This document shows positions 26,877 to 35,605 of a stretch of DNA of 64,000 nt, piece by piece. The notes below the pieces were generated by a model. It saw only the letters and a list, made by a program, of their open reading frames with translations, was not told where the DNA came from and made no database searches. Within the stretch, counting starts at the first letter, position 1, and every line of letters begins with the position of its first letter. A program made the translations under genes and the position numbers. This DNA is from Caballeronia sordidicola (GTDB lineage Bacteria; Pseudomonadota; Gammaproteobacteria; Burkholderiales; Burkholderiaceae), in assembly GCF_000729995.1 (NCBI RefSeq), contig NZ_JNFG01000024.1:1-64000 (forward strand), read 5' to 3'.

Positions 26877-29237
26877 ATGCCCGATCTGCTCGCCAATCTG
26901 AACCCCGAACAACTAGCCGCCGTCACGCTGCCGAACGAGCCGGCGCTTATCCTCGCGGGCGCGGGCAGCGGCAAGACGCGCGTACTCATTACGCGTATCG
27001 CCTGGCTGATCCAGCAGGGATTCGCTTCGCCTCAGACCATTCTCGCCGTCACCTTCACGAACAAGGCCGCCAAGGAGATGATGGCGCGCCTGACCGCGAT
27101 GATGCCTATCGACACCCGCGGCATGTGGATCGGCACCTTTCACGGCCTGTGCAACCGCATGCTGCGCGCGCATTTCCGCGACGCTGGCCTGCCGCAGACG
27201 TTCCAGATCCTCGATACGTCGGACCAGTTATCAGCCATCAAACGGCTGATGAAGGGCCTGAATATCGACGATGAGAAATATCCGGCTAAAAATCTTCAGC
27301 ACTTCATCAACAACGCCAAGGAACAAGGGCTGCGCCCGAAAGACGTCGACGCGACCGATTCCTTCAATATGAAGTTCGTCGAGTTGTACGCGGCCTACGA
27401 GCAGCAATGCCAGCGCGAGGGCGTGGTCGATTTTCCCGAACTGCTGCTGCGCTGCTATGAACTGCTCGCGCACAATCCGCCGCTGCGCGCGCATTATCAG
27501 GCGCGCTTTCGCAACATCCTCGTCGATGAGTTCCAGGACACGAACAAGCTGCAATACGCGTGGCTGAAAATGCTGGCCGGAGAGCACAACGCCATCTTCG
27601 CGGTCGGCGACGACGATCAGTCCATCTACGCGTTCCGCGGCGCGAACGTCGGCAACATGCACGACTTCGAGCGCGAGTACAACGTGCGCAACATGATCAA
27701 GCTCGAGCAGAACTATCGCTCTCACGGTCATATTCTCGATACCGCCAACTTCCTGATCGCGAAGAACTCGCGGCGGCTCGGCAAGAATCTTCGTACCGAC
27801 GCCGGTCACGGTGAACCCGTGCGGGTGTACGAAGCCGCGACCGATACGCAGGAGGCGGGGTGGATCGTCGAGGAGATCAAGGCGATGATCCATGCGGGAG
27901 CCGCGCGCGGCGAAATCGCCATCCTGTATAGAAGCAACGCGCAGTCGCGGACCATTGAACACACGCTGGTGAACGCGGGCATTGCCTATCGCGTGTATGG
28001 CGGTTTGAGGTTCTTCGAGCGCCAGGAAGTGAAACATGCGCTGGCGTATCTGCGCCTGATCGACAACCCGAACGACGACACCGCGTTCGCTCGCGTCGTG
28101 AATTTTCCGACGCGTGGCATTGGTGCAAGGTCGATCGAGCAACTTGCCGACGCCGCGCGCCTCTACAACTGTTCGATGGCCGCCGCCGTTCCCTACGTGA
28201 TGGGCAAGGCGGGTTCGAGCATCGGCGCGTTCGCGCAATTGATCGCCAGGATGCGCGCTGAAACCCAGCAGATGAGCTTGCCGGAAACCGTCGAATACGT
28301 GGTTCGCGCAAGCGGTCTCGCCACGCATTACGAGAACGAGCGCGAAGGCCAGGACCGGCTGGAGAACTTGCAGGAAGTGGTGAACGCAGCCGCCGCGTTC
28401 GTGCAAGAGGAGGGCTACGGGCTCGATACCCCCGCGCGCTCCATCCCGCTTCGTCCGGGCGCGACGAACGCGCTGGAAATCGGCTTGGCGACCGACGATC
28501 CGTCCGTCGATGTGCTCGACCCTGAAGGCCCCGCCGATCCTGCACAAAATCCCGACACCATGACGCCGTTGGCCGGGTTCCTGTCGCACGCTTCGCTCGA
28601 AGCCGGCGATAACCAGGCGCAAGCCGGTCAGGACGCGGTGCAACTGATGACGGTGCACGCTGCCAAGGGCCTTGAATTCATGGCGGTTTTCATCACGGGG
28701 CTGGAAGAGGGCCTGTTCCCGCACGAGAACAGCGCGCAGGAAAGCGATGGGCTCGAAGAGGAACGGCGGCTGGCGTACGTGGCAATCACGCGAGCGAAGG
28801 AGCGGCTGTATCTGTCGTTTGCTCAGAGCCGGATGTTGCATGGTCAAACGCGCTACAACATTCGCTCGCGTTTCTTCGATGAACTTCCGGAAGACTCGCT
28901 CAAATGGCTCACGCCGAAGGCGGAGCCGGGCGCGCGCTGGGGCGGCCGGTCGGATAACGCCGGCTGGGGCCGCGATTGGTTCGGGCGTCCCGACAAGGAA
29001 CGCGCCGCCTACGCCGACCCCGATGCCGGCAAGCCATTGCCTGCTTTCGCCAACAATCAGCGCGCGGCCGACACCGGTTTCAAGGTCGGTCAGGCTGTGT
29101 TTCATAACAAGTTCGGGGAAGGCACGGTGATCGGGCTTGAAGGGGCGGGCGCGGATGCCCGGGCGCAAGTCCGCTTCAAGCGACACGGCGAGAAGTGGCT
29201 CGCGCTGGCGGTTGCGAAATTGCAGGCGGTGGAATGA
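26877..29237 (+). CDS. uvrD: UvrD/PcrA-type ATP-dependent DNA helicase
   Basis: A 786-residue superfamily 1A 3'-5' helicase for mismatch and nucleotide excision repair. The ATG at 26877 gives the conserved start MPDLLANLNPEQLAAV; longer starts add a non-conserved leader. Motif I is LILAGAGSGKTRVL, motif II ILVDEFQDTN, motif III VGDDDQSIYAFRGA, motif VI VAITRAKERLYL. The C-terminal VGQAVFHNKFGEGTVIGLEG is the small Tudor-like domain of UvrD/PcrA that contacts RNA polymerase. Its stop overlaps the nucleosidase gene (ATGA). Confidence 0.95.
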   Translation: MPDLLANLNPEQLAAVTLPNEPALILAGAGSGKTRVLITRIAWLIQQGFASPQTILAVTFTNKAAKEMMARLTAMMPIDTRGMWIGTFHGLCNRMLRAHFRDAGLPQTFQILDTSDQLSAIKRLMKGLNIDDEKYPAKNLQHFINNAKEQGLRPKDVDATDSFNMKFVELYAAYEQQCQREGVVDFPELLLRCYELLAHNPPLRAHYQARFRNILVDEFQDTNKLQYAWLKMLAGEHNAIFAVGDDDQSIYAFRGANVGNMHDFEREYNVRNMIKLEQNYRSHGHILDTANFLIAKNSRRLGKNLRTDAGHGEPVRVYEAATDTQEAGWIVEEIKAMIHAGAARGEIAILYRSNAQSRTIEHTLVNAGIAYRVYGGLRFFERQEVKHALAYLRLIDNPNDDTAFARVVNFPTRGIGARSIEQLADAARLYNCSMAAAVPYVMGKAGSSIGAFAQLIARMRAETQQMSLPETVEYVVRASGLATHYENEREGQDRLENLQEVVNAAAAFVQEEGYGLDTPARSIPLRPGATNALEIGLATDDPSVDVLDPEGPADPAQNPDTMTPLAGFLSHASLEAGDNQAQAGQDAVQLMTVHAAKGLEFMAVFITGLEEGLFPHENSAQESDGLEEERRLAYVAITRAKERLYLSFAQSRMLHGQTRYNIRSRFFDELPEDSLKWLTPKAEPGARWGGRSDNAGWGRDWFGRPDKERAAYADPDAGKPLPAFANNQRAADTGFKVGQAVFHNKFGEGTVIGLEGAGADARAQVRFKRHGEKWLALAVAKLQAVE

Positions 29238-30025
29238 CTGCGGGCGTGAAGCGTCTCGGCATCATGGCCGCGTTGCCGCAGGAACTGGGCGACCTCATCG
29301 AATCGATGCATGCGGCCGGTGAAGTGCGTACCGAAACCATCGGCCGGCGCGAGTATCACGTCGGCATCGCGCATGGGGTGCCGTGCGTGGTCACGCTGGC
29401 GCGCGTGGGGAAGGTGGCTGCTGCAGCAACGGCGAGTGCGTTGATCCACTTGTTCGATGTTGACGCCATTGTGTTCACCGGTGTGGCAGGTGGTGTTCGC
29501 CCGGACGTGCGTGTAGGCGATATCGTGATCGGTGAAACGTTGATGCAGCACGATCTCGACGCATCGCCGTTGTTTCCGCGCTTTGAAGTGCCCCTCTTGG
29601 GTATGGCGCGTTTTCCCGGCGATGCCACGCTGAATGATGCGCTGGCATATGCATGCACGGCATTTCTCGCCGATGAACATGCTGCATTAGAGGCGCGTTT
29701 TGGTGTGCACCCGCCGCGGTTGCATCGCGGACTGATCGTGAGCGGCGACCGGTTTGTATCGAGCCACGACGAGGTGAATGCGCTGCGCGCGGCGGTGCCC
29801 GATGCGCTGGCCGTCGAGATGGAAGGCGCGGCGCTCGCGCAAGTGTGTTTCGAGCACGGCGTTCGATGCGCGGTCGTGCGCACGGTTTCGGATACTGCGG
29901 ATGCCGACGCGCCGGAATCCTTCCTTGAATTCCTGCATGCGCTCGGCGGGACGTATTCGTCGGGGATCTTGCGAAGGTTCCTGGCCGCGTGGGATTCCCC
30001 CGGCGACGTCCCCCTTCCTTCCTGA
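29234..30025 (+). CDS. mtnN: 5'-methylthioadenosine/S-adenosylhomocysteine nucleosidase
   Basis: A 263-residue phosphorylase/nucleosidase-superfamily enzyme that removes adenine from MTA and SAH. Motifs: LGIMAALPQELGDLIE with the catalytic-region glutamate, FTGVAGGVRPDVRVGDIVIG, VSGDRFVSS and VEMEGAALAQVC (ribose-binding Met-Glu and catalytic acid region). The ATG at 29234 overlaps the helicase stop by 4 bases. It is about 30 residues longer than E. coli Mtn because of an insertion before the VSGDRF motif. Another purine nucleosidase of the same fold cannot be excluded. Confidence 0.87.
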   Translation: MTAGVKRLGIMAALPQELGDLIESMHAAGEVRTETIGRREYHVGIAHGVPCVVTLARVGKVAAAATASALIHLFDVDAIVFTGVAGGVRPDVRVGDIVIGETLMQHDLDASPLFPRFEVPLLGMARFPGDATLNDALAYACTAFLADEHAALEARFGVHPPRLHRGLIVSGDRFVSSHDEVNALRAAVPDALAVEMEGAALAQVCFEHGVRCAVVRTVSDTADADAPESFLEFLHALGGTYSSGILRRFLAAWDSPGDVPLPS

Positions 30026-30254
30026 ACAGCGCTTTCGTCAGCGTTTAGTTATTCGCTTCTGAGCGCGGCGGCGCCTTCCGTACTGCGCCGGAATACTCGG
30101 TTAAAGCGCTGCGGTTTAATCCGCGTCCGGACCCTATCGCCGCGGTAGGCCAAGCCGGTCCTGCGATCTTCTCCAACTGGCCGCCTTCAGTGCCGAGCGG
30201 CATATCCCGTCATCACCTTCGCATCTCCCCCGACTCGCTTCCCCAAATTCTCTC

Positions 30255-30284
30255 TTGTAAGTGAGAATGATTCGCAATTACAAT
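30255..30284 (+). promoter_or_regulatory. sigma-70 promoter with a Fur box in the spacer
   Basis: TTGTAA (30255-30260) and TACAAT (30279-30284) are separated by 18 bases. The spacer holds TGAGAATGATTCGCA (30262-30276), which matches the Fur 7-1-7 consensus TGATAAT-N-ATTATCA at 11 of 14 positions. Fe-Fur bound here would block RNA polymerase. The two genes downstream are therefore predicted to be induced by iron limitation. Confidence 0.6.
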
Positions 30285-30307
30285 GCTCCGGACGACAGGA
30301 GGTCCGC

Positions 30308-30523
30308 ATGACCGAAACGACGCCCGATTCCAGCCGGGCACAGCGCGCATTGTCAGCGAACGCCGCACGGGTGATCGAGACCACGCGCCGCGCATGGCGC
30401 GCCGCAGCGGCGCAGCCCATTAGCGATATCGCCATGCAGCCCCGGCCACCCCGGTTTTCACGTCGTCCGATAGTCGCAAACCTTGCAATAGCCATGAATT
30501 TTTGGAGTACGAGACCGCTGTGA
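30308..30523 (+). CDS. small protein of unknown function under a Fur-type promoter
   Basis: A 71-residue arginine- and alanine-rich basic protein. Support for it being real: a consensus ribosome binding site (AGGAGG 5 bases before the ATG), a promoter with a Fur box just upstream, and a GTGA overlap between its stop and the next gene's start. It shows no signal peptide, membrane segment or known motif, and does not carry the HemP signature despite the Fur-type control. It could be a leader peptide whose role is to couple translation of the downstream gene. Confidence 0.5.
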   Translation: MTETTPDSSRAQRALSANAARVIETTRRAWRAAAAQPISDIAMQPRPPRFSRRPIVANLAIAMNFWSTRPL

Positions 30524-31014
30524 TTGCTATCCCATCTCCTTTGGCCAAGTCCATCGTTATTGACGCGTCCGATGTCCCCAATCAGCGGATGCACGACACC
30601 AGCCGCTTTCCGTTCGTGCGCTTGCGCCGGCGCGCCGTGCAGCCGGGCTATGCGTTCGGCTGGGGCGCCGAGATGCAGCGGTTGTTATCGCTGAAGACGC
30701 CGTTTGTGATCGTCTCCGATCATGACGCCGATGAAACCGCCGACGACACGCGCCTTCGCAATGCCTGGCTGCGTTCGCACCGGGAAACACTCGCGCTTTT
30801 TTGCCGCGGATTCATTGTGATCGAGCCGAAGATAGAAGCACGGGCGTCGACACGGGAAGCCGTGCGCGCGGCGACCGAGGGCAGCGGCGTGCGAATGGTC
30901 GTGGTGTCCAGCATACGGGTGGCCGGCGACCTCGCACCGGTGCTGCTCAAGCATTCGGCAAGCGATCTGGAGAAATCCCGATCAACCGACAAGCCGCGCT
31001 TGCAGATGCCGTAG
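30520..31014 (+). CDS. uncharacterised 164-residue protein, probably iron-regulated
   Basis: The GTG start at 30520 overlaps the previous stop (GTGA); a TTG 18 bases upstream is an alternative. The protein has an alternating hydrophobic-strand/helix pattern (PFVIVSDHDADE, ALFCRGFIVIEP, VRMVVVSSIRVAGDLAPVLL), suggesting a small alpha/beta domain. No catalytic signature was recognised. Context places it in a Fur-controlled two-gene operon ahead of prpE, but 173 bases separate it from prpE and nothing links the functions. Confidence 0.7.
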   Translation: MIAIPSPLAKSIVIDASDVPNQRMHDTSRFPFVRLRRRAVQPGYAFGWGAEMQRLLSLKTPFVIVSDHDADETADDTRLRNAWLRSHRETLALFCRGFIVIEPKIEARASTREAVRAATEGSGVRMVVVSSIRVAGDLAPVLLKHSASDLEKSRSTDKPRLQMP

Positions 31015-31187
31015 GGTCGCTTAGCGGCCCTTGTTGCAACGATGGCCTGCGATGTGGTCGACACTGTCGACTCAGGGCCGTCCCTCTCTAGCAGCGCCCC
31101 ACGGCCTGAACTATGCTCAGGAGCAATTCGCCTGTCTCCTGAACATGATTCAGGCGACAAGCGTTTCGCTACCAGACAGGGGTTCGA

Positions 31188-33080
31188 ATGCCGACTTATC
31201 GTGAAGCTCATCGCCGTTCGATTGAAGATCCAGAATCGTTCTGGGGCGAACAGGCGCGGCGCATCCATTGGGAAACGCCGTTCGAGCAGGTGCTTGATCG
31301 CAGCAATCCACCGTTTGCGCGATGGTTTGTCGGCGGCAAGACCAATCTTTGCTACAACGCCGTCGACCGGCATCTTGCCGCGCGCGCTCAACAAAACGCG
31401 CTGGTGTATGTATCGACGGAAACGGGCATCGAGCGCCGCTACACCTATGCCGAGCTGCACGCCGAAGTGAATCGCATGGCCGCCGTCATGCGCTCGCTCG
31501 GCGTTGGCCAAGGCGAGCGTGTCCTGATCTATCTGCCGATGATCCCCGAAGCCTTGTTCGCGATGCTCGCGTGCGCGCGGCTCGGCGCAATCCATTCGGT
31601 CGTATTCGGCGGGTTCGCCGCGCCAAGCCTGGCGGCGCGCATTGATGACGCCACGCCCGTGCTGATCGTTACCGCCGACGCCGGTGCGCGTGCGGGCAAG
31701 GTGATCGATTACACACCGCTCGTGGATGAAGCGCTGGCGCGCGCCACGCATAAGGTGCCGAAGGTATTACTGATCGACCGCCAGCTCGCGCCGGAACGGT
31801 TGCAGGCGCCGTATTTGGTTTCCTACGAGCCGTTGCGCGAACAGTTCTTCGATGCTCACATACCCTGTGTCTGGCTCGAATCGAATGAACCGTCGTATGT
31901 GCTCTATACGTCGGGGACGACCGGCAAGCCGAAGGGCGTGCAACGCGATGTGGGCGGATACGCCGTGGCACTGGCGGCATCGATGGAGCATATCTTCGAG
32001 GGCAAGCCCGGCGACACCATGTGGACCGCGTCGGACGTGGGCTGGGTGGTTGGGCACAGCTACATCATCTATGCACCGCTCATTGCCGGCCTGACAACGG
32101 TCATGTACGAAGGCACGCCGATTCGTCCCGATGGCGGCATCTGGTGGCGGATCATCGCGCAGCACAAGATCAACCTGATGTTCACCGCGCCGACCGCGTT
32201 GCGCGTGCTCAAGAAGCAGGACCCGAAGCTGATGGAGCAGGCGGATCTATCGAGCCTGCGTACGCTCTTCCTGGCAGGTGAACCGCTGGATGAACCCACG
32301 GCGCAGTGGATTCAAGGCGCGCTAAAAAAGCCTGTCGTCGATAACTACTGGCAGACCGAAACCGGCTGGCCGATGATCGCGATTCCACGCGGTATTGAAG
32401 CGTTGCCGCAGAAGCTCGGCTCGCCAGGCGTACCGTCGATGGGCTTTGCATTGACCGTACGAAACGAGGCGACGGGTGAAATCTGCGCGCCGGGTGAAAA
32501 GGGCGTGATCACGCTCGATTATCCGTTGCCGCCGGGTTGCATGCAGACGGTATGGGGCGACGATTCGCGCTTCATCAAGACGTATTGGGAGAGCGTGCCG
32601 GGGCAGCATCTCTATTCAACCTTCGACTGGGGCGTGACCGACGAAGACGGTTACGTCTCCATCCTCGGACGTACGGACGACGTGATCAACGTGGCGGGGC
32701 ATCGGCTGGGCACGCGCGAGATAGAAGAGGCGTTAAGCAGTCATCGGGCCGTGGCTGAAGTGGCGGTGGTGGGCGTGGCTGATTCAGTGAAAGGGCAAGT
32801 CGCACTGGCCTTCGTCGTTTTACGCGATGCCCAGGCCTTGGACGCAGAGGGCGCGCGTGAAGCGCTTGAAGGTGAACTTTGCCGGAGCGTGGACGCGCAT
32901 TTGGGTGCGATCGGCCGTCCCGCCAGAGTCCATTTCCTGGCGATGCTACCCAAGACCCGGTCAGGCAAGGTGCTGCGCCGGGCGATTGCCGCGTTGGCCG
33001 AAGGGCGCGACCCCGGCGATCTGCCGATGATCGAAGATGCCGGGGCGCTGGTCCAGGTGAAGGAAGCCTTGATGCGATAG
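31188..33080 (+). CDS. prpE: propionate-CoA ligase
   Basis: A 630-residue acyl-CoA synthetase of the ANL superfamily that activates propionate to propionyl-CoA. The N-terminus (YREAHRRSIEDPESFWGEQA) and length fit PrpE rather than the roughly 650-residue Acs. The AMP-binding P-loop is YTSGTTGKPKGVQRD, followed by WTASDVGWVVGHSYI, DNYWQTETGWP and the hinge GRTDDVINVAGHRLGT. The regulatory acylatable lysine is in PKTRSGKVLRR. The 2-methylcitrate genes are not in this window. The stop is 11 bases from the convergent antitoxin-like gene. Confidence 0.94.
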   Translation: MPTYREAHRRSIEDPESFWGEQARRIHWETPFEQVLDRSNPPFARWFVGGKTNLCYNAVDRHLAARAQQNALVYVSTETGIERRYTYAELHAEVNRMAAVMRSLGVGQGERVLIYLPMIPEALFAMLACARLGAIHSVVFGGFAAPSLAARIDDATPVLIVTADAGARAGKVIDYTPLVDEALARATHKVPKVLLIDRQLAPERLQAPYLVSYEPLREQFFDAHIPCVWLESNEPSYVLYTSGTTGKPKGVQRDVGGYAVALAASMEHIFEGKPGDTMWTASDVGWVVGHSYIIYAPLIAGLTTVMYEGTPIRPDGGIWWRIIAQHKINLMFTAPTALRVLKKQDPKLMEQADLSSLRTLFLAGEPLDEPTAQWIQGALKKPVVDNYWQTETGWPMIAIPRGIEALPQKLGSPGVPSMGFALTVRNEATGEICAPGEKGVITLDYPLPPGCMQTVWGDDSRFIKTYWESVPGQHLYSTFDWGVTDEDGYVSILGRTDDVINVAGHRLGTREIEEALSSHRAVAEVAVVGVADSVKGQVALAFVVLRDAQALDAEGAREALEGELCRSVDAHLGAIGRPARVHFLAMLPKTRSGKVLRRAIAALAEGRDPGDLPMIEDAGALVQVKEALMR

Positions 33081-33091
33081 AAACGTTTCTC

Positions 33092-33616
33092 TTACGTCAC
33101 CAAAGCAGCTAACTCATGCTCCGCCGGGGGCGTGAGTCGCTGCGCCTCTTTCGTGAGATTGACTCGCATGGTGGTCTCCGCAACGTCGTGAACCGCTTGC
33201 TCAAGCCGGTACGTGCCTTTAGCCTTGAGCCAGTCCATGACTTCCGCCAGATGCCAGATGGCGGTGCTGCCCTCGTGCACCGGCGACGGAAAGGTGTCCG
33301 CGTTAGTGAGCATTAACTTGCGCATGTTCTGCCGCGTGACGCCAATTGCCTCGGCGACGTCGGTCAGGCCGACAAAATCCGGTGAAGCTTCCACCAGCGC
33401 CGCAGACGGAATGGCCGACTTGACGTCCTTCAAGGCGCTCATTAATGCCGCTTGCGCGCTGTCTGCCTCCCGCGTAAATGCCAGCGCAATCCGGCCTGGT
33501 TGACCTACGCCGATCAATGCGTCGTCGCATCCTGCGGCACCGAGACGTCCGATCAACGCTTCGTGGTCGCAGTCGCTGTCCGATAACCGATACTTCAATG
33601 TGAACGTGTATTCCAT
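33092..33616 (-). CDS. putative antitoxin/DNA-binding partner of a HicA-like protein
   Basis: A 174-residue protein. The N-terminal half (about 1-80) has an alternating strand/helix pattern. Residues about 80-135 form a MerR/AlpA-like winged helix-turn-helix (FVGLTDVAEAIGVTRQNMRK, then a tryptophan-containing DNA-contact segment AIWHLAEVMDWLKAKG). It overlaps the upstream small gene by 22 bases. The layout (small HicA-like protein first, DNA-binding protein second, shared palindromic promoter) resembles hicAB modules, although this is not a canonical HicB. Function is inferred from architecture only. Confidence 0.7.
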   Translation of the reverse strand: MEYTFTLKYRLSDSDCDHEALIGRLGAAGCDDALIGVGQPGRIALAFTREADSAQAALMSALKDVKSAIPSAALVEASPDFVGLTDVAEAIGVTRQNMRKLMLTNADTFPSPVHEGSTAIWHLAEVMDWLKAKGTYRLEQAVHDVAETTMRVNLTKEAQRLTPPAEHELAALVT

Positions 33617-33900
33617 GGCGTTGCCTTAGTTAAGACCGTTGATTGTCCGGAAACCTTGCGCGACTGAAACGTGCAGTTGTCGACCACGCGCTTGATGGCT
33701 CGCGCATGATTCACCGCATTCTTCGGCGTGCTCCACACACTGGTGATACAGAACTCGCCGCAACGGCATTCGACGGTGTTGTAGGGACAATAAATCCGGC
33801 CCCACGCATGGCTTCCTCCTTGTTCGACGCGCCAACCGTGCGTTTCCGCGTGCCGCAGTGCTTCTTCAATTTCCTTCTTCTGATGCTGTGATCGAGTCAT
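33595..33900 (-). CDS. HicA-like small protein, putative toxin
   Basis: A 101-residue protein. KEIEEALRHAETHGWRVEQG followed by GSHAWGRIYCP resembles the HicA double-stranded-RNA-binding-like fold, in which a histidine in a GSH motif is catalytic for mRNA cleavage. A cysteine cluster (YCPYNTVECRCGEFC) and the tail STPKNAVNHARAIKRVVDNC are extra relative to HicA. The ATG at 33900 lies only about 5 bases after the expected transcription start. Toxicity is an inference from family resemblance and gene order. Confidence 0.7.
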   Translation of the reverse strand: MTRSQHQKKEIEEALRHAETHGWRVEQGGSHAWGRIYCPYNTVECRCGEFCITSVWSTPKNAVNHARAIKRVVDNCTFQSRKVSGQSTVLTKATPWNTRSH

Positions 33901-33911
33901 CGTTAGCCCCA

Positions 33912-33940
33912 ATAGTAGAGGCGCCTCTCAAGGTTGTCAA
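33912..33940 (-). promoter_or_regulatory. strong sigma-70 promoter of the HicA-like/HTH pair
   Basis: On the minus strand a consensus TTGACA (33940-33935), a 17-base spacer and TACTAT (33917-33912) form a near-ideal promoter. The -35 box and most of the spacer lie inside the long palindrome, so a bound repressor would block polymerase. The predicted start near 33905 leaves an extremely short leader before the ATG at 33900. Confidence 0.8.
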
Positions 33941-33962
33941 GTGACAACCTTGAGAGGCGCCT
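33919..33962. repeat. 21-bp perfect inverted repeat (operator) upstream of the TA-like pair
   Basis: Arms at 33919-33939 and 33942-33962 are perfect reverse complements with a 2-base spacer. Smaller palindromes nest inside (AGAGGCGCCTCT at 33917-33928, GTTGTCA-AG-TGACAAC at the centre). It overlaps the promoter of the TA-like operon and is the likely autoregulatory binding site. Confidence 0.85.
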
Positions 33963-34041
33963 GGAACGTCGATACGAAAACTCGTTTTAGAGTTGTGCGT
34001 TCGTCGGTCGACTGTGTGTTCTGCTCACATGACCTTGATCA

Positions 34042-35286
34042 TCACGCTTTTGCCGTTACCGTTTTTTCCTTCGCATCCCGGGTATTTGGCAGCAGGATCG
34101 TCAGGACTCCGATCAGCGGCAGGAACGAACAAACCTTATAGACATAATCGATGCTCGTCGCGTCAGCCAGATGGCCGAGGACTGCAGCGCCGATGCCGCC
34201 CATGCCGAACGCAAAGCCAAAAAACAACCCCGCCACCATGCCGACCTTACCGGGAATCAGCTCGGTTGCATAAACCAGGATGGCCGAGAACGCCGATGCC
34301 AGGATCAGCCCGATCACCACCGACAGCACGCCGGTCCAGAACAGGTTGGCGAACGGCAACATCAGGGTGAACGGCGCGACGCCCAGGATGGATACCCAGA
34401 TCACAACCTTGCGGCCGATCTTGTCGCCTACCGGACCGCCCACGATCGTGCCCACCGCCACTGCCGCGAGGAACCAGAACAAATGCACCTGCGCGGTTTC
34501 CACTGGCAAATGAAACTTGCTGATCAGGTAGAACGTGAAGTAGCTGCTGATGCTCGCCAGATAGAAGTACTTCGAGAATACGAGCAGCATGAGGACCGTC
34601 ATCGCGAGCATGACTTTATTGCGCGGCAATGCAGACACTGCCGCCGACGCACGCGCCTTCTTCACTGCAGGATGGCGTTGATACCAGCGGCCAATGTTGG
34701 CCAGCACGAAGATGGCGAGGAGTGCCGCAGCCGAGAACCACGCAATGCTACGCTGGCCGTGCGGCATCACTACCAAGGCGGCCAGCAAGGGCCCGAGGGA
34801 ACTGCCCGCATTGCCGCCAACCTGGAACACTGACTGCGCAAGCCCGTGGCGCCCTCCCGACGCCATGCGCGCCACCCGCGAAGACTCGGGGTGGAATATC
34901 GACGATCCGCATCCAACCAGCGCCGCGGCGACCAGCAATACGGGAAAGCTTCCGGCCATCGACATCAGCAACAAGCCGCATAGCGTAAAACCCATACCGA
35001 CCGGCAGCGAATACGGTTTCGGATGTTTGTCGGTATATAGGCCGACCAGCGGCTGCAGCAGCGACGCCGTGATCTGGTAGGTCAGCGTAATCAAGCCGAT
35101 TTGCCCAAACGACAACGAAAACTCGCTTTTGAACATCGGGTAGATGGCGAGGATCAGCGACTGGATCATGTCGTTGAGCAAATGCGCAAAACTGATCGCA
35201 CCGAGCACGGAGAAGGCTGTGCGTGGAATGGCAGGGCTCAGGGCGGGTGCGCCGCCGAGGGCGCTTTTATCGATACTTGTCTGCAT
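34042..35286 (-). CDS. fsr: MFS efflux transporter, fosmidomycin-resistance (Fsr) type
   Basis: A 414-residue major facilitator with twelve hydrophobic segments. The Fsr signature is evident in SFAHLLNDMIQSLILAIYPM in segment 1, the loop TDKHPKPYSLPVGM, and GCGSSIFHPESSRVARMASGG before GLAQSVFQVGGNAG. Fsr pumps export fosmidomycin and related compounds; the natural substrate here is unknown. The 319-base upstream gap is shared with the divergent chemoreceptor gene. Confidence 0.88.
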   Translation of the reverse strand: MQTSIDKSALGGAPALSPAIPRTAFSVLGAISFAHLLNDMIQSLILAIYPMFKSEFSLSFGQIGLITLTYQITASLLQPLVGLYTDKHPKPYSLPVGMGFTLCGLLLMSMAGSFPVLLVAAALVGCGSSIFHPESSRVARMASGGRHGLAQSVFQVGGNAGSSLGPLLAALVVMPHGQRSIAWFSAAALLAIFVLANIGRWYQRHPAVKKARASAAVSALPRNKVMLAMTVLMLLVFSKYFYLASISSYFTFYLISKFHLPVETAQVHLFWFLAAVAVGTIVGGPVGDKIGRKVVIWVSILGVAPFTLMLPFANLFWTGVLSVVIGLILASAFSAILVYATELIPGKVGMVAGLFFGFAFGMGGIGAAVLGHLADATSIDYVYKVCSFLPLIGVLTILLPNTRDAKEKTVTAKA

Positions 35287-35605
35287 GATTGAGGCTCGAT
35301 TTGTCTCTCGTCGTATTTCGTTGTCTGGCCGAAGCGCACGGACGAAGGCGCAATGCGCCGTGTCGTAATAATTTTAATGTGTCCTCTACGCATTGTCCGG
35401 CCAAATTTTGTCGCGAAACGGACATCAGTTTGCCCATACCTGGCGCGTGCGCGCCCGGTTTTGGTGAGATGGACATCGGTTGCGACCTGTGGGGAAAACA
35501 CGCCTAAAGAAGCGCCGTTTCCCGCCGTAGACCATTGATGTAGCCGTGTGACCAGCCCAAGAAGCAGGCCGCGCGATGCCAATCAAAATTTAGGGAATTC
35601 AACAG
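35287..35605. other. divergent intergenic region fsr / chemoreceptor
   Basis: No gene is apparent. It holds the sigma-28-like promoter described separately, a GGCGCG-TG-CGCGCC palindrome at 35442-35455, and two GGACATC(A/G)GTT direct repeats around 35420 and 35472 that could be operator half-sites for the fsr promoter. Confidence 0.5.
35505..35531 (+). promoter_or_regulatory. sigma-28 (FliA)-type promoter of the chemoreceptor gene
   Basis: TAAAG (35505-35509) and GCCGTAGA (35524-35531) are spaced with 15 bases between TAAA and GCCG, as in the flagellar consensus TAAA-N15-GCCGATAA. The -10 matches GCCG and two more positions. The element lies 75 bases before the receptor ATG. Confidence 0.55.

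Noticed and set aside
27231..29186. 651-codon open frame antisense to the UvrD-type helicase
   Set aside because: The composition is that of a shadow frame (His/Arg/Ala-rich, no motifs) and the helicase motifs on the other strand are complete.
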